The translations under genes were made by a program, and so were the position numbers. Shown here piece after piece: positions 1-8,054 of a stretch of DNA of 64,000 bases; position 1 is the stretch's first letter; every line of letters begins with the position of its first letter. The notes beneath the pieces were generated by a model, which saw nothing but the letters and a program-made list of their open reading frames with translations, was not told the origin of the DNA and made no database searches. Source of the DNA: Pseudomonas sp. TH41 (lineage in GTDB: Bacteria; Pseudomonadota; Gammaproteobacteria; Pseudomonadales; Pseudomonadaceae). The stretch covers positions 186,001 through 250,000 of the forward strand of contig NZ_JAEKFH010000007.1 of the NCBI RefSeq assembly GCF_016650695.1, in the 5' to 3' direction.

Positions 1-293
1 TGGGACTCGCGGCTGGCCATCAACACCACGCGCTTCTTCTGCGCCGTATCAGTGATGCGCCAGTCCATCGAGAACTCTTGCGCAATCGGTGCAAATGCTT
101 CGCGCAATGCTTCGATACCAAAAGGCAGCGAGTCGGCACGAATTTCGTGACGCATGAAGAACCAGTCACTGAGATTGTCCGAGTGATGGCTCGCTTCAGT
201 GATCCAGCCGTTATGTGACGCCAGAAAGTTACTGACTTTAGCAACGATGCCGACGCGGTCCGGGCAAGAGATCACCAGCCGAAAAGTGCGCAT
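1..293 (-). CDS. purU: Formyltetrahydrofolate deformylase, N-terminal part (runs off the window)
   Basis: The gene reads leftwards and leaves the window, so only the first 97 codons are visible. They begin MRTFRLVISCPDRVGIVAKV, the ACT-domain opening of PurU, which hydrolyses 10-formyl-THF to formate and THF and balances the one-carbon pool for purine synthesis. The catalytic formyltransferase-like domain would lie outside the window. The ATG at 293 is the natural start because the family begins directly with this ACT strand. The next gene, mvaT, is divergent. The family call is firm; which purU paralogue it is cannot be told from this part. Confidence 0.9.
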   Translation of the reverse strand, partial: MRTFRLVISCPDRVGIVAKVSNFLASHNGWITEASHHSDNLSDWFFMRHEIRADSLPFGIEALREAFAPIAQEFSMDWRITDTAQKKRVVLMASRES

Positions 294-555
294 GAGGGGG
301 AAACTCCAGAACTTCGCAAAGGCCGTCATTCTAGCCATTGCGCAGCAAAACTGCAGTATTGATGATGCCTTGCCTTGCGCGTTGGTCCGGTGACACAGGT
401 TCTGGCATTACCCTCATCCCGCGCGATGGTGCTCTTGTAGCCAATCTTCAAGAGCTCATTTGTGAATATCTGTGACGACTGCATCAGGCTAATTAAGTGC
501 ATTCCAATTTATGCGCTATTCACCGGAACTAAATTAAATAAACACCGGTTAAATG
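294..555. other. Intergenic stretch between purU and mvaT
   Basis: No gene is visible here. The half nearer mvaT (about 480-555) is conspicuously AT-rich for this genome, with runs such as AACTAAATTAAATAAACACC. This is the kind of DNA bound by MvaT/H-NS family proteins and would fit autoregulation; that is inference from composition only. Confidence 0.5.
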
Positions 556-584
556 TTTACTTGATGAAACACCCTGACTATTAT
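556..584 (+). promoter_or_regulatory. Candidate sigma-70 promoter of mvaT
   Basis: TTTACT (556-561) and TATTAT (579-584) are separated by exactly 17 bases, 48 bases before the mvaT start codon. The surrounding DNA is AT-rich. The predicted transcript would start near 591 and have a leader of about 40 bases. Confidence 0.5.
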
Positions 585-631
585 TGCCTCACTGTCTCCT
601 GCCATCCAGCGCCCTACATAAGGTAATCCTC

Positions 632-1009
632 ATGTCCTTGATCAACGAATATCGTGCCACCGAAGAAGCTATCAAAGAGCTGCAAGCCCGTTTGAAAAAT
701 CTGTCCCAAGACGACAAACTGCAAACCGAGCTGGAATTCGAAGGCAAACTGCGCACCCTGATGGGCGAATACTCCAAGTCCCTGCGTGACATCATCGCGC
801 TGCTGGACCCGGAAGCCAAAACCAAGGCTCCACGTGGCGGCGCAGTAAAAACTACCGGCACCAAACGTGCCCGCAAAGTTAAACAATACAAAAACCCGCA
901 CAACGGCGAAGTCATCGAAACCAAAGGTGGCAACCACAAAACTCTGAAAGAGTGGAAAGCCAAGTGGGGCGGTGACGTGGTTGAAGGCTGGGCTACTCTG
1001 CTGGGCTAA
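632..1009 (+). CDS. mvaT: H-NS-family xenogeneic silencer MvaT
   Basis: 125 residues, the usual MvaT length. An N-terminal coiled coil (about 1-60, MSLINEYRATEEAIKELQAR) provides oligomerisation. A basic linker (TKRARKVKQYKNP) follows, then the C-terminal DNA-binding segment with GGNHKTLKEWKAKWG, the AT-pincer region that reads the minor groove of AT-rich DNA. The ATG at 632 was chosen over an upstream in-frame start because it follows AAGG and gives the canonical N-terminus. It is monocistronic: a promoter lies at 556-584 and a strong terminator at 1048-1074. The protein silences horizontally acquired and AT-rich genes and influences biofilm and virulence traits. Confidence 0.96.
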   Translation: MSLINEYRATEEAIKELQARLKNLSQDDKLQTELEFEGKLRTLMGEYSKSLRDIIALLDPEAKTKAPRGGAVKTTGTKRARKVKQYKNPHNGEVIETKGGNHKTLKEWKAKWGGDVVEGWATLLG

Positions 1010-1047
1010 GCCGCAGAGCTTGTCGCGGACTGATCCGCGATGAAAAG

Positions 1048-1074
1048 AACGCCAGCTGATGCTGGCGTTTTTTT
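1048..1074 (+). terminator. Rho-independent terminator of mvaT
   Basis: AACGCCAGC, loop TGAT, GCTGGCGTT, then a T run: a perfect 9-bp stem 38 bases after the mvaT stop codon. It lies just downstream of the convergent sbcB end and may serve both genes. Confidence 0.9.
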
Positions 1075-1108
1075 ATGCCCGATTGTCGAGCCATGGACAT
1101 ATTCGTTT

Positions 1109-2539
1109 TCAAACATTCAAACGTTTGCGTAATCCCTGCACATAATCCTGCCATTCATTCAGCACCTGTCGCTGAAACGATGTAGCCGTAATGTTCAATT
1201 GCGCTGCGGCCTCTACGAAAGTTTCCAGTGTATTGGGTGCCCCCCACTCAAGGTCTGACAAACGTTGCTGACAGAATATTCGCCAACGTTCTTGCTCTTC
1301 AAAATTCAACGTATCGGGGAAGTTACGTGCGCGATATCGAAACAATAATTCCGGCAAACGTTCATCATCGAAAGGCCATTGCTGTTGCGCCAATTGCACG
1401 GGATCGGCCGTTCTGACTTGCTCACATAAACGCCGATCCCGATCACCGATAAAACCATCGTATAACTGTTGCTCAGGATCTTGGCTCGAGGAAAAGTCTT
1501 CGCTCGCATAAATCGCCAAAACTTTATCGTGCCACACTTTTTGTGCGTCACTTAGTCGCAGCGCCCGCGCCTGATAGAGCGCCATGTCCAGCTCAAGACG
1601 CTGCTGATCGACAGGACGAAGTACCGACAACGGCGCCACCACCGGACATTTATTGATGTGGATAAGCTTGAGTGGCACCGGCAACTCGCCCTCGACCAGT
1701 TCATCGCGGCGGGTATACAACCGCTGGCGCAATGCTTCGGCATCCAGATCAAGCAGGTTTTGAGGATCCAGGTGCAGGTCACAGACAATCAGGGCGTTAC
1801 GGTTACGGGGATGCCACGCCAGTGGCAGCACCACACCGACATAGTTGCGTGCTGCCGAAAAACGCCCGGAAACATGCACCATCGGCTGCAAGAGTCGAAC
1901 CTGATCCATTACCCGTTGTTTGCCGCGTAACTGAAACAGCCAGTCATATAGTTTTGGCTGTTTTTCCCGTATCAAGCGTGCAAGGGCGATGGTAGCGCGA
2001 ACGTCCGACAGCGCTTCGTGGGCATTCCCGTGATCAATACCGTTGGCGGCGGTCAGGCGCTCAAGTTTGAGCGTAATCCGCCCCTCGTCGTCTTTCGGCC
2101 AAACAAGGCCATCAGGGCGCAAGGCATACGCCGCCCGCACCACATCGATCAGGTCCCAGCGGCTGTTACCGCCCTGCCACTCGCGCGCGTAAGGGTCGAA
2201 AAAGTTTCGGTACAAGCTGTATCGGGTCATTTCGTCGTCGAAACGCAGCGTGTTGTACCCCGCTCCACAGGTGCCGGGCATGGCGAGTTGAGCATGCACT
2301 CGGGTCATGAAATCGGCTTCGCTCAGTCCTTGCTCGGCCAGCCGGCCGGGCGTAATACCGGTGATCGCGCAGGCGGCAGGGTGCGGCAGGATGTCGTCGC
2401 TGGGCTGGCAGTAGAGATTGACCGGCTCGTCGATTTCATTGAGATCGACGTCGGTGCGAATCCCCGCCATTTGTAGCGGGCGGTCGCAACGGGGGTTGAT
2501 GCCAGTGGTTTCATAGTCGTACCAGAAGATCGAGGTCAC
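1109..2539 (-). CDS. sbcB: Exodeoxyribonuclease I
   Basis: 476 residues, the normal ExoI length. The DEDDh exonuclease core starts at once with WYDYETTG (Asp8 and Glu10 as metal ligands) and includes HEALSDVRAT around residues 174-183. SH3-like and helical ExoI C-terminal domains follow. It degrades single-stranded DNA 3' to 5' in recombination and mismatch repair. It is convergent with mvaT and followed upstream by a REPIN. Sequence coverage is complete and nothing is disrupted. Confidence 0.96.
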   Translation of the reverse strand: MTSIFWYDYETTGINPRCDRPLQMAGIRTDVDLNEIDEPVNLYCQPSDDILPHPAACAITGITPGRLAEQGLSEADFMTRVHAQLAMPGTCGAGYNTLRFDDEMTRYSLYRNFFDPYAREWQGGNSRWDLIDVVRAAYALRPDGLVWPKDDEGRITLKLERLTAANGIDHGNAHEALSDVRATIALARLIREKQPKLYDWLFQLRGKQRVMDQVRLLQPMVHVSGRFSAARNYVGVVLPLAWHPRNRNALIVCDLHLDPQNLLDLDAEALRQRLYTRRDELVEGELPVPLKLIHINKCPVVAPLSVLRPVDQQRLELDMALYQARALRLSDAQKVWHDKVLAIYASEDFSSSQDPEQQLYDGFIGDRDRRLCEQVRTADPVQLAQQQWPFDDERLPELLFRYRARNFPDTLNFEEQERWRIFCQQRLSDLEWGAPNTLETFVEAAAQLNITATSFQRQVLNEWQDYVQGLRKRLNV

Positions 2540-2685
2540 GGGCGATTCCTGAACTGAAGATCGGCGAAGTCTAGGCGTTCACATCCCGCCCCGGCCAGTA
2601 GTCTCGCAAAAAGGCTGGGGCCGGCGTTGGTGACGCTCTATTTGAATTGGAGCCGAGGTGTTGTCGCGTAGGATTGGGCACACCT

Positions 2686-2782
2686 GTAGGAGCGAGCTTG
2701 CTCGCGAAGGACGTTAACGATAACGCGTTCTTGCTGAACAAACGCGTTGCTCTCAAGTCCTTCGCGAGCAGCTCGCTCCTAC
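2686..2782. repeat. REPIN, class A
   Basis: An inverted pair of REPs: GTAGGAGCGAGCTTGCTCGC at the left and its reverse complement at the right. The inner spacer carries GTTAACGATAACGCG, which recurs in most class A doublets of this window. The right-hand copy has lost one base in its loop (GCGAGCAGCTCGC). Class A elements are 80-99 bp intergenic palindrome pairs mobilised in trans by RAYT transposases in this bacterial group. Confidence 0.9.
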
Positions 2783-2787
2783 GGTTA

Positions 2788-3147
2788 TCAGGCAGACGCC
2801 GGCAACGGCTGAAAACTGAAGTACTGGCGCAGCGCACTGACCAGTTGCCCATATTCCGGCGGTGCCCGTTGCAGGCTAAAACCGGCGTCATAGTGATGGG
2901 GGTTAGCATCTTCATGGCACCACAAACAACACGCCCGCACATCAATGACCTGCAGAAGGCCGCCACTCGCGGGGATTTTCAGGCGCAGATCGAAATCGGC
3001 GCCGATCATCATCGGCAACTGACTGATGAGCATCAGCCCGTCTTCGCTCACGTTGCCCAGGAAGCCAATGGGTTTGTCGGTGATGCTATTGAACACTCTC
3101 AGAAAATACGGCAGTTGATGCCGCTCGATCCGGCGGTCAGTGAACAT
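2788..3147 (-). CDS. PilZ-domain protein (probable c-di-GMP receptor)
   Basis: 119 residues from the ATG at 3147, starting MFTDRRIERHQLPYFLRVFN. The RxxxR motif (Arg5-Arg9) and the N-x-S-x-x-G motif (NVSEDG) that bind c-di-GMP are both present, and the whole protein is one PilZ domain. An upstream in-frame ATG (3210) would add 21 residues unlike the family, so it was not chosen, though neither start has a clear ribosome site. A PilZ receptor close to a diguanylate cyclase (sadC) is suggestive, but no direct link can be read from the sequence. Confidence 0.85.
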   Translation of the reverse strand: MFTDRRIERHQLPYFLRVFNSITDKPIGFLGNVSEDGLMLISQLPMMIGADFDLRLKIPASGGLLQVIDVRACCLWCHEDANPHHYDAGFSLQRAPPEYGQLVSALRQYFSFQPLPASA

Positions 3148-3294
3148 ACTGAATTCGCTACGCAAGACCCTTAAGCAGGGCCGCACTAATGCTTCGGAAC
3201 GGGTCTGCATGGCAAGCAAACGCGCTCTCCCCGATCCCGGTACGACAGCCCAGGGAGCCGCTGCCGCTTACGTCTGCCGATCACAGGTGTTACG

Positions 3295-3323
3295 CCGGTT
3301 TAGCGGCACGACTGCAAAACCGG
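3295..3323. repeat. Short inverted repeat between the PilZ gene and the lipoprotein gene
   Basis: CCGGTTT (3295-3301) and AAACCGG (3317-3323) enclose a 15-base loop. It lies in the gap upstream of the PilZ gene and would be part of its leader. It superficially resembles a tRNA anticodon arm, but no acceptor stem or T arm can be built. Function unknown. Confidence 0.4.
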
Positions 3324-3384
3324 TTCCTTCAACTATAGCTCACCACCCTCCATCAGTCGGCCAGCCTTTACATGACAGCGGCAA

Positions 3385-3759
3385 TCAGAACTGGGTCGGG
3401 CGCACGGCCGCGGCGGAACGCGTCGGGTAATGACCCAGGCTCTGCAAGGTTTCCAGCCGTGCGCGCGCGCGATAGGCGTACTCGCTTTGCGGATACGACG
3501 CGATGATGTACTGGTAAGTCTGGGCCGCATCGATAAACATCTTCTGACGCTCCAGGCATTGGCCGCGCATCATCGACACTTCCGGTTGCACATAGCGCCG
3601 CTCGCGGCTGGCGCGGTCGACCTTGGACAGTTCAAGCATCACTTGCTCGCAATTGCCCCGGTCATAGGCGCTGTAGGCGTTATTCAAATGATGGTTCATC
3701 GACCAACGGGTGCAGCCCACTACACTGAGGGCAAGGGCGGCTATGAGCACGAATCGCAT
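3385..3759 (-). CDS. TPR-like lipoprotein
   Basis: 124 residues. It begins with a lipoprotein signal peptide, MRFVLIAALALSVVGC, with lipobox Cys16. Paired helices rich in Ala/Tyr/Arg follow (NNAYSAYDRGNCEQVMLEL, FIDAAQTYQYIIASYPQSEY) in the pattern of tetratricopeptide repeats, as in small periplasmic adaptor lipoproteins. It is divergent from pykA across a 157-base gap. Its partner and role cannot be deduced. Confidence 0.8.
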   Translation of the reverse strand: MRFVLIAALALSVVGCTRWSMNHHLNNAYSAYDRGNCEQVMLELSKVDRASRERRYVQPEVSMMRGQCLERQKMFIDAAQTYQYIIASYPQSEYAYRARARLETLQSLGHYPTRSAAAVRPTQF

Positions 3760-3916
3760 GGGGGTTCTCCTGTCTTGAGCTCTGTATCGACCCGTTGGCG
3801 AAAATCTTCAGGAATGTTCATTTAAAGAAACAAGCGAATAAGTAGTGCACACGAACAATGACTACAACCGGAGAGCATAGTAGCCTCACTCAGCGCTTGA
3901 ACTCAGGAGTCTTTGC

Positions 3917-5368
3917 ATGTCCGTCCGTCGTACCAAAATCGTCGCTACCCTTGGCCCGGCCAGTAACTCGCCGGAAGTTCTCGAACAGCTGATTCTGGCT
4001 GGCCTGGACGTCGCCCGCCTGAACTTCTCCCACGGCACCCCCGACGAGCACAAGGCTCGCGCGAAGCTGGTGCGTGACCTCGCTGCCAAGCACGGGCGCT
4101 TCGTCGCCCTGCTGGGCGATCTGCAAGGCCCGAAAATCCGTATCGCCAAATTCGCCAACAAGAAGATCGAGCTGAAGATCGGTGATCAATTCACCTTCTC
4201 CACCAGCCATCCGTTGACCGAAGGCAACCAGCAAGTGGTCGGCATCGACTACCCGGATCTGGTCAAGGACTGCGGCGTAGGCGACGAGCTGCTGCTCGAC
4301 GATGGTCGCGTGGTCATGCGCGTTGATACTGCCAACGCCACCGAACTGAATTGCACTGTACTGATCGGCGGCCCGCTGTCCGACCATAAAGGCATCAACC
4401 GTCGCGGCGGCGGTCTGACGGCTCCGGCCCTGACTGAAAAAGACAAGGCCGACATCAAGCTCGCCGCCGAGATGCAAGTCGACTACCTCGCCGTGTCCTT
4501 CCCGCGTGATGCGGCCGACATGGAATACGCCCGTCAACTGCGCGACGAGGCCGGCGGTACTGCCTGGCTGGTGGCGAAGATCGAACGCGCCGAAGCCGTA
4601 GCCGACGACGACACCCTCGATGCGCTGATCAATGCCTCCGACGCGGTGATGGTTGCCCGTGGTGACCTGGGCGTGGAAATCGGCGACGCCGAGCTGGTAG
4701 GCATTCAGAAGAAAATCATTCTGCATGCACGCCGCCACAACAAGGCTGTGATTGTTGCGACCCAGATGATGGAGTCGATGATCCAGAACCCGATGCCGAC
4801 CCGCGCCGAAGTGTCCGACGTGGCCAACGCCGTGCTCGACTACACCGACGCCGTGATGCTCTCGGCTGAAAGTGCCGCGGGCCTGTACCCGCTGGAAGCG
4901 GTGCAAGCCATGGCGCGCATCTGCGTCGGCGCTGAAAAGCACCCGACCAGCAAGACCTCAAGCCACCGTATCGGCAAGGTCTTCGAAAGCTGCGACCAGA
5001 GCATCGCCCTGGCGGCCATGTACACGGCCAACCACTTCCCGGGCGTGAAAGCGATCATCGCGTTGACCGAAAGTGGCTACACGCCGTTGATCATGTCGCG
5101 CATCCGCTCTTCGGTGCCGATCTACGCGTTCTCCCCGCACCGCGAAACCCAGGCTCGCGCAGCCATGTTCCGTGGCGTCTACACCGTACCGTTCGACCCG
5201 GCGTCCCTGCCGCCTGAGCAAGTCAGCCAGGCTGCGATCGACGAGTTGCTCAAGCGCGGTGTTGTCGAGAAAGGCGACTGGGTCATCCTGACCAAGGGCG
5301 ACAGCTACCACACCATCGGCGGCACCAACGGGATGAAAATCCTGCACGTTGGCGACCCGATGGTCTGA
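3917..5368 (+). CDS. pykA: Pyruvate kinase, PykA type
   Basis: 483 residues, matching the PykA form of pseudomonads. It converts phosphoenolpyruvate and ADP to pyruvate and ATP, the last step of glycolysis and Entner-Doudoroff metabolism. The N-terminus RRTKIVATLGPAS, the substrate region LDVARLNFSHG, the catalytic MVARGDLGVEIG and the effector-binding C-terminal domain are all present. The start ATG at 3917 follows AGGAG. It is monocistronic with its own terminator at 5389-5420. Confidence 0.96.
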   Translation: MSVRRTKIVATLGPASNSPEVLEQLILAGLDVARLNFSHGTPDEHKARAKLVRDLAAKHGRFVALLGDLQGPKIRIAKFANKKIELKIGDQFTFSTSHPLTEGNQQVVGIDYPDLVKDCGVGDELLLDDGRVVMRVDTANATELNCTVLIGGPLSDHKGINRRGGGLTAPALTEKDKADIKLAAEMQVDYLAVSFPRDAADMEYARQLRDEAGGTAWLVAKIERAEAVADDDTLDALINASDAVMVARGDLGVEIGDAELVGIQKKIILHARRHNKAVIVATQMMESMIQNPMPTRAEVSDVANAVLDYTDAVMLSAESAAGLYPLEAVQAMARICVGAEKHPTSKTSSHRIGKVFESCDQSIALAAMYTANHFPGVKAIIALTESGYTPLIMSRIRSSVPIYAFSPHRETQARAAMFRGVYTVPFDPASLPPEQVSQAAIDELLKRGVVEKGDWVILTKGDSYHTIGGTNGMKILHVGDPMV

Positions 5369-5388
5369 GTGATCGACCGCTGAAAAAC

Positions 5389-5420
5389 AAAAGCCCCGCC
5401 CTGTGAATGGCGGGGCTTTT
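5389..5420 (+). terminator. Rho-independent terminator of pykA
   Basis: AAAAGCCCCGCC and GGCGGGGCTTTT form a 12-bp perfect stem around an 8-base loop, 21 bases after the pykA stop. The A/T tails make it usable in both directions. Confidence 0.92.
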
Positions 5421-5460
5421 GCGTTTCTGGGCCTGAAGGTGTGTTGCCTGGACAACCCCC

Positions 5461-5537
5461 CTTCGCGAGCAGGCTCGCTCCCACACTGACCTCACAAACA
5501 CTGGAGATTAAATGTGGGAGCGAGCCTGCTCGCGAAG
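5461..5537. repeat. REP pair, class A (GTGGGAG variant), outward arrangement
   Basis: CTTCGCGAGCAGGCTCGCTC (left, minus orientation) and GTGGGAGCGAGCCTGCTCGC (right, plus orientation) are separated by about 28 bases. The two REPs are tail-to-tail, opposite to the standard REPIN arrangement in this window. Confidence 0.85.
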
Positions 5538-5569
5538 GGGCCCGCACAGGCACCGAAGAAAATCAGCGC

Positions 5570-6505
5570 TCAACCACGCGTCAGGAAAACATCGGCCAGC
5601 AGTTGATTGCGCGGCAGTCCCGCCAGGTACAAACGTCGGGAAAAGGCGTCGACGCTGTCGGGAGACCCGCAGACCAGCGCCAGGGTTTGCCGTGAAACCA
5701 GGCGCAGTTGCGCTAATGCTTCTGGCAACCCGGCGGGGGTCCAGAGCTCGATGCTGAGGTTCGGGCGACTGGCGGCCATGGCTTGCAGGGGCTTGGTCAG
5801 ATAGTGCTCACTGGCATCATGGGCCAAGTGAATGACGCGGATGACGCCCTGATGATCCTGACGCAACGCTTCGCGCAAGACGCCGAACAAAGGCCCCAGA
5901 CCGGTGCCGGAGGCCATCAGCCAAAGCGGTCGATTGTGCCAGTCAGCGTCATAATGCAAGGCGCCGCCGCGCAACTCACCGAGGTTGATCGAATCACCGA
6001 TCCGCAGCTGGCGCGCGGCATCGCTGAAGGCTCCCGGCTGACGACAATCGATATGGAACTCCAGAAAGCGGTCTTCTTCCGGCAGGCTGGCCAAAGAATA
6101 CGGCCTCGCCACGTTACCGGCCCACAACACCAGATGCTGCCCGGCGCCGTAGCGCAAAGGTCGTTGTGGGGTCAGGCGCAAACGCAGCACGCTGGCACTC
6201 AACCAATCGACGGCCGCGACCTCGGCCGGGCATCCGTCCCGCTCCGGGTCAAAGGTGTGCACCTGTAAATCTTCGGTCACCTGACACTGGCAGGCCAGGC
6301 GCCAGCCTTGCTGACGCTGGTCAGCGCTCAAGGCATCAGGTCGGCTGTCGCTGGGCAGCCCTTGCACACACTGCACCAGACACGCATGGCAACTGCCGGC
6401 GCGACAGCTGTAAGGCACTGACACGCCATTCTGATTCAACGCATCCAGCAAATTGCTGCCGGTCGCCACCGACCATTGGCGTTCACCCACGCGCAATTCA
6501 GGCAT
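5570..6505 (-). CDS. 2Fe-2S / FAD / NAD(P) oxidoreductase (ferredoxin reductase-like)
   Basis: 311 residues in the order ferredoxin domain, FAD domain, NAD(P) domain. The plant-type cluster ligands are in CRAGSCHAC plus a later Cys in RLACQC. FAD binding is shown by RPYSLASLP and nucleotide binding by GTGLGPLFG. Such proteins pass electrons from NAD(P)H through FAD to the iron-sulfur centre and on to an oxygenase or other acceptor, which is not identifiable here. The ATG at 6505 follows GGGAGAA and overlaps the end of sadC by 8 bases, so the two are translationally coupled. The same pair, next to fumarase and pykA, occurs in P. aeruginosa by my recollection. Confidence 0.85.
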   Translation of the reverse strand: MPELRVGERQWSVATGSNLLDALNQNGVSVPYSCRAGSCHACLVQCVQGLPSDSRPDALSADQRQQGWRLACQCQVTEDLQVHTFDPERDGCPAEVAAVDWLSASVLRLRLTPQRPLRYGAGQHLVLWAGNVARPYSLASLPEEDRFLEFHIDCRQPGAFSDAARQLRIGDSINLGELRGGALHYDADWHNRPLWLMASGTGLGPLFGVLREALRQDHQGVIRVIHLAHDASEHYLTKPLQAMAASRPNLSIELWTPAGLPEALAQLRLVSRQTLALVCGSPDSVDAFSRRLYLAGLPRNQLLADVFLTRG

Positions 6506-7616
6506 CAACGTTCTCCCACGCCGCCGCGCAACGATTACGGCCGTCACGTTTAGCACGATAGAGTGCCTGATCCGCCCGCTGCAAAGCGTCGTCGAGATCA
6601 TCGCCCAGTTCCAGCAGCGTCATGCCGCCACTAAGGCTGAGGTTGCTCACATTAAGGCCGATCAACTCGACATCGGTGAACGCAATGCGCAGCCGTTCGC
6701 AACACGAGGTCAATCGCTCGGCATTGCAATCGGGCAATAACACCACAAACTCTTCGCCACCGTAGCGGGCCAGCACATCCCCCTCGCGCAGGCAGGCAGT
6801 GGCAACGCCGGCAAAGGCTTGCAGCACCTGATCGCCGGCGGCGTGACCGTGGAAATCGTTGATCCGTTTGAAATGGTCGAGGTCGATCAGCGCCAGGCCA
6901 TGCACGACCCCGACTTCCATGGTGTTCAACTCGCGGGAGGCCAGGCGCAGGAAATGTCGGCGATTGAACAGCCCGGTCAGCTCATCGGTCGCCACCAGGT
7001 CTTCGAGCTGGCGCATCATCCCGCGCAGCGTGTCCTGGTGCGCCTGCAACGCAAACCGCCGCTGACGCATGCGTTGCCGCGAGGCCTGGACGTGACGGGC
7101 ATACAGCACCAGCCAGACCAGCACAATAAACAGCACACACACCTGCAGCACCGCCAATGCCGGATCGGCTAACTGGAAGTGGTAGCCCTCCCAAAGCGTG
7201 ATCGCGCTGAAACTGAAGAAGACCAACAGCGCACATCGAGTCAAGGACCGGCGTGACAGATGGAACAGACCAAACAGCAGAATCAGTACGTAGAACACCA
7301 GAAAGGCGCCGCGAGCCACATCCAGATGGGCGATCAGCCAGGTTTGCCAACCCAGCCCCAGCAATACTTGCGCTTCGGTCAGGCTCGGGTCGTTGAACCG
7401 AAGGTTGAAACCTGAATAAAACACCGCGAAAAGCGTCGCCTGGCTGATGACGACAAGCGCACTGCCGACGGCCACGCTGGCTAATGGCTCATCGTAGTGG
7501 CCAGTGAAAAACGCCAACCACAGCAGGACCAGAGCCAGGGCGTAAGTGCCGGCTGCGAGGGCAAAGCGTTTGAGCAAAAGGCGCTGGAGGGCGTTATGGG
7601 TCAATCGTTGACTCAC
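6498..7616 (-). CDS. sadC: Membrane diguanylate cyclase, SadC type
   Basis: The N-terminal half has about six hydrophobic segments (for example YALALVLLWLAFFTGHYDEP). The C-terminal GGDEF domain has an intact active site, RYGGEEFVVLLPD, so it should make c-di-GMP from two GTP. There is no obvious RxxD inhibitory site just before GGEEF. The start is uncertain: the GTG at 7616 gives a family-like N-terminus (VSQRLTHNALQRLLLKRF), while a TTG at 7697 would extend it by 27 residues. The name rests on domain layout plus the neighbourhood shared with P. aeruginosa sadC (reductase downstream, fumarase upstream). SadC promotes surface attachment and biofilm. Confidence 0.8.
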   Translation of the reverse strand: MSQRLTHNALQRLLLKRFALAAGTYALALVLLWLAFFTGHYDEPLASVAVGSALVVISQATLFAVFYSGFNLRFNDPSLTEAQVLLGLGWQTWLIAHLDVARGAFLVFYVLILLFGLFHLSRRSLTRCALLVFFSFSAITLWEGYHFQLADPALAVLQVCVLFIVLVWLVLYARHVQASRQRMRQRRFALQAHQDTLRGMMRQLEDLVATDELTGLFNRRHFLRLASRELNTMEVGVVHGLALIDLDHFKRINDFHGHAAGDQVLQAFAGVATACLREGDVLARYGGEEFVVLLPDCNAERLTSCCERLRIAFTDVELIGLNVSNLSLSGGMTLLELGDDLDDALQRADQALYRAKRDGRNRCAAAWENVDA

Positions 7617-7752
7617 CGTGCGAAAGGAGGCTGTTGGAGTGGCTACTCTACAGGCCGAATGCCACTTTAGTGGCGTGTCTGATAAATGACCATTCAATTT
7701 TAGGGTCTGAAAAAATTGGCGCCAAAGCCATGAGCCCGATGAACCGATTACC

Positions 7753-7884
7753 TGTGGCGAGGGGATTTATCCCCGTTCGACTGCGAAGCAGTCGTCAATC
7801 CGACACACGCGGTATACCTGATGTACCGAGGTGCAGCTTTTGGGGCGGCTTCGCCACCCAACGGGGATAAATCCCCTCGCCACA
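7753..7884. repeat. REPIN-like inverted repeat, class C
   Basis: TGTGGCGAGGGGATTTATCC at the left and its reverse complement GGGGATAAATCCCCTCGCCACA at the right, with an inner second dyad (CGAAGCAG and CTTCGCC regions). The same family recurs at 58293-58413. It is distinct in sequence from classes A and B. Confidence 0.8.
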
Positions 7885-7917
7885 AGATTGACCGTCGGCG
7901 CGTGTACCCACTCGCGA

Positions 7918-7943
7918 GGCGCGGTATACTGCCGCGCCTTTTT
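7918..7943 (+). promoter_or_regulatory. Hairpin with embedded TATACT upstream of fumarase
   Basis: GGCGCGG and CCGCGCC (7-bp perfect stem) enclose the loop TATACTG and are followed by five T. The loop reads as a sigma-70 -10 box (TATACT, 7925-7930) while the whole looks like a terminator. Either reading is possible: a -10 element whose start site falls in the right arm, or an attenuator. No convincing -35 box is seen. Confidence 0.35.
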
Positions 7944-8054
7944 AGCGTCGCGCCAGCACCCCGGCGTGCCTTGTAAAGGTGCTTGCAACCGACCGATGCA
8001 CCCAAGCTGCAAGCACCTTATTGAATGTTCCCGTCTTTTAGAGGAGCGCGACTC

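Noticed and set aside
3241..3345. A tRNA (Cys- or Ser-like anticodon arm)
   Set aside because: A short dyad with GCA in the loop resembles an anticodon arm, but stems on either strand do not pair properly and no acceptor or T arm can be formed.
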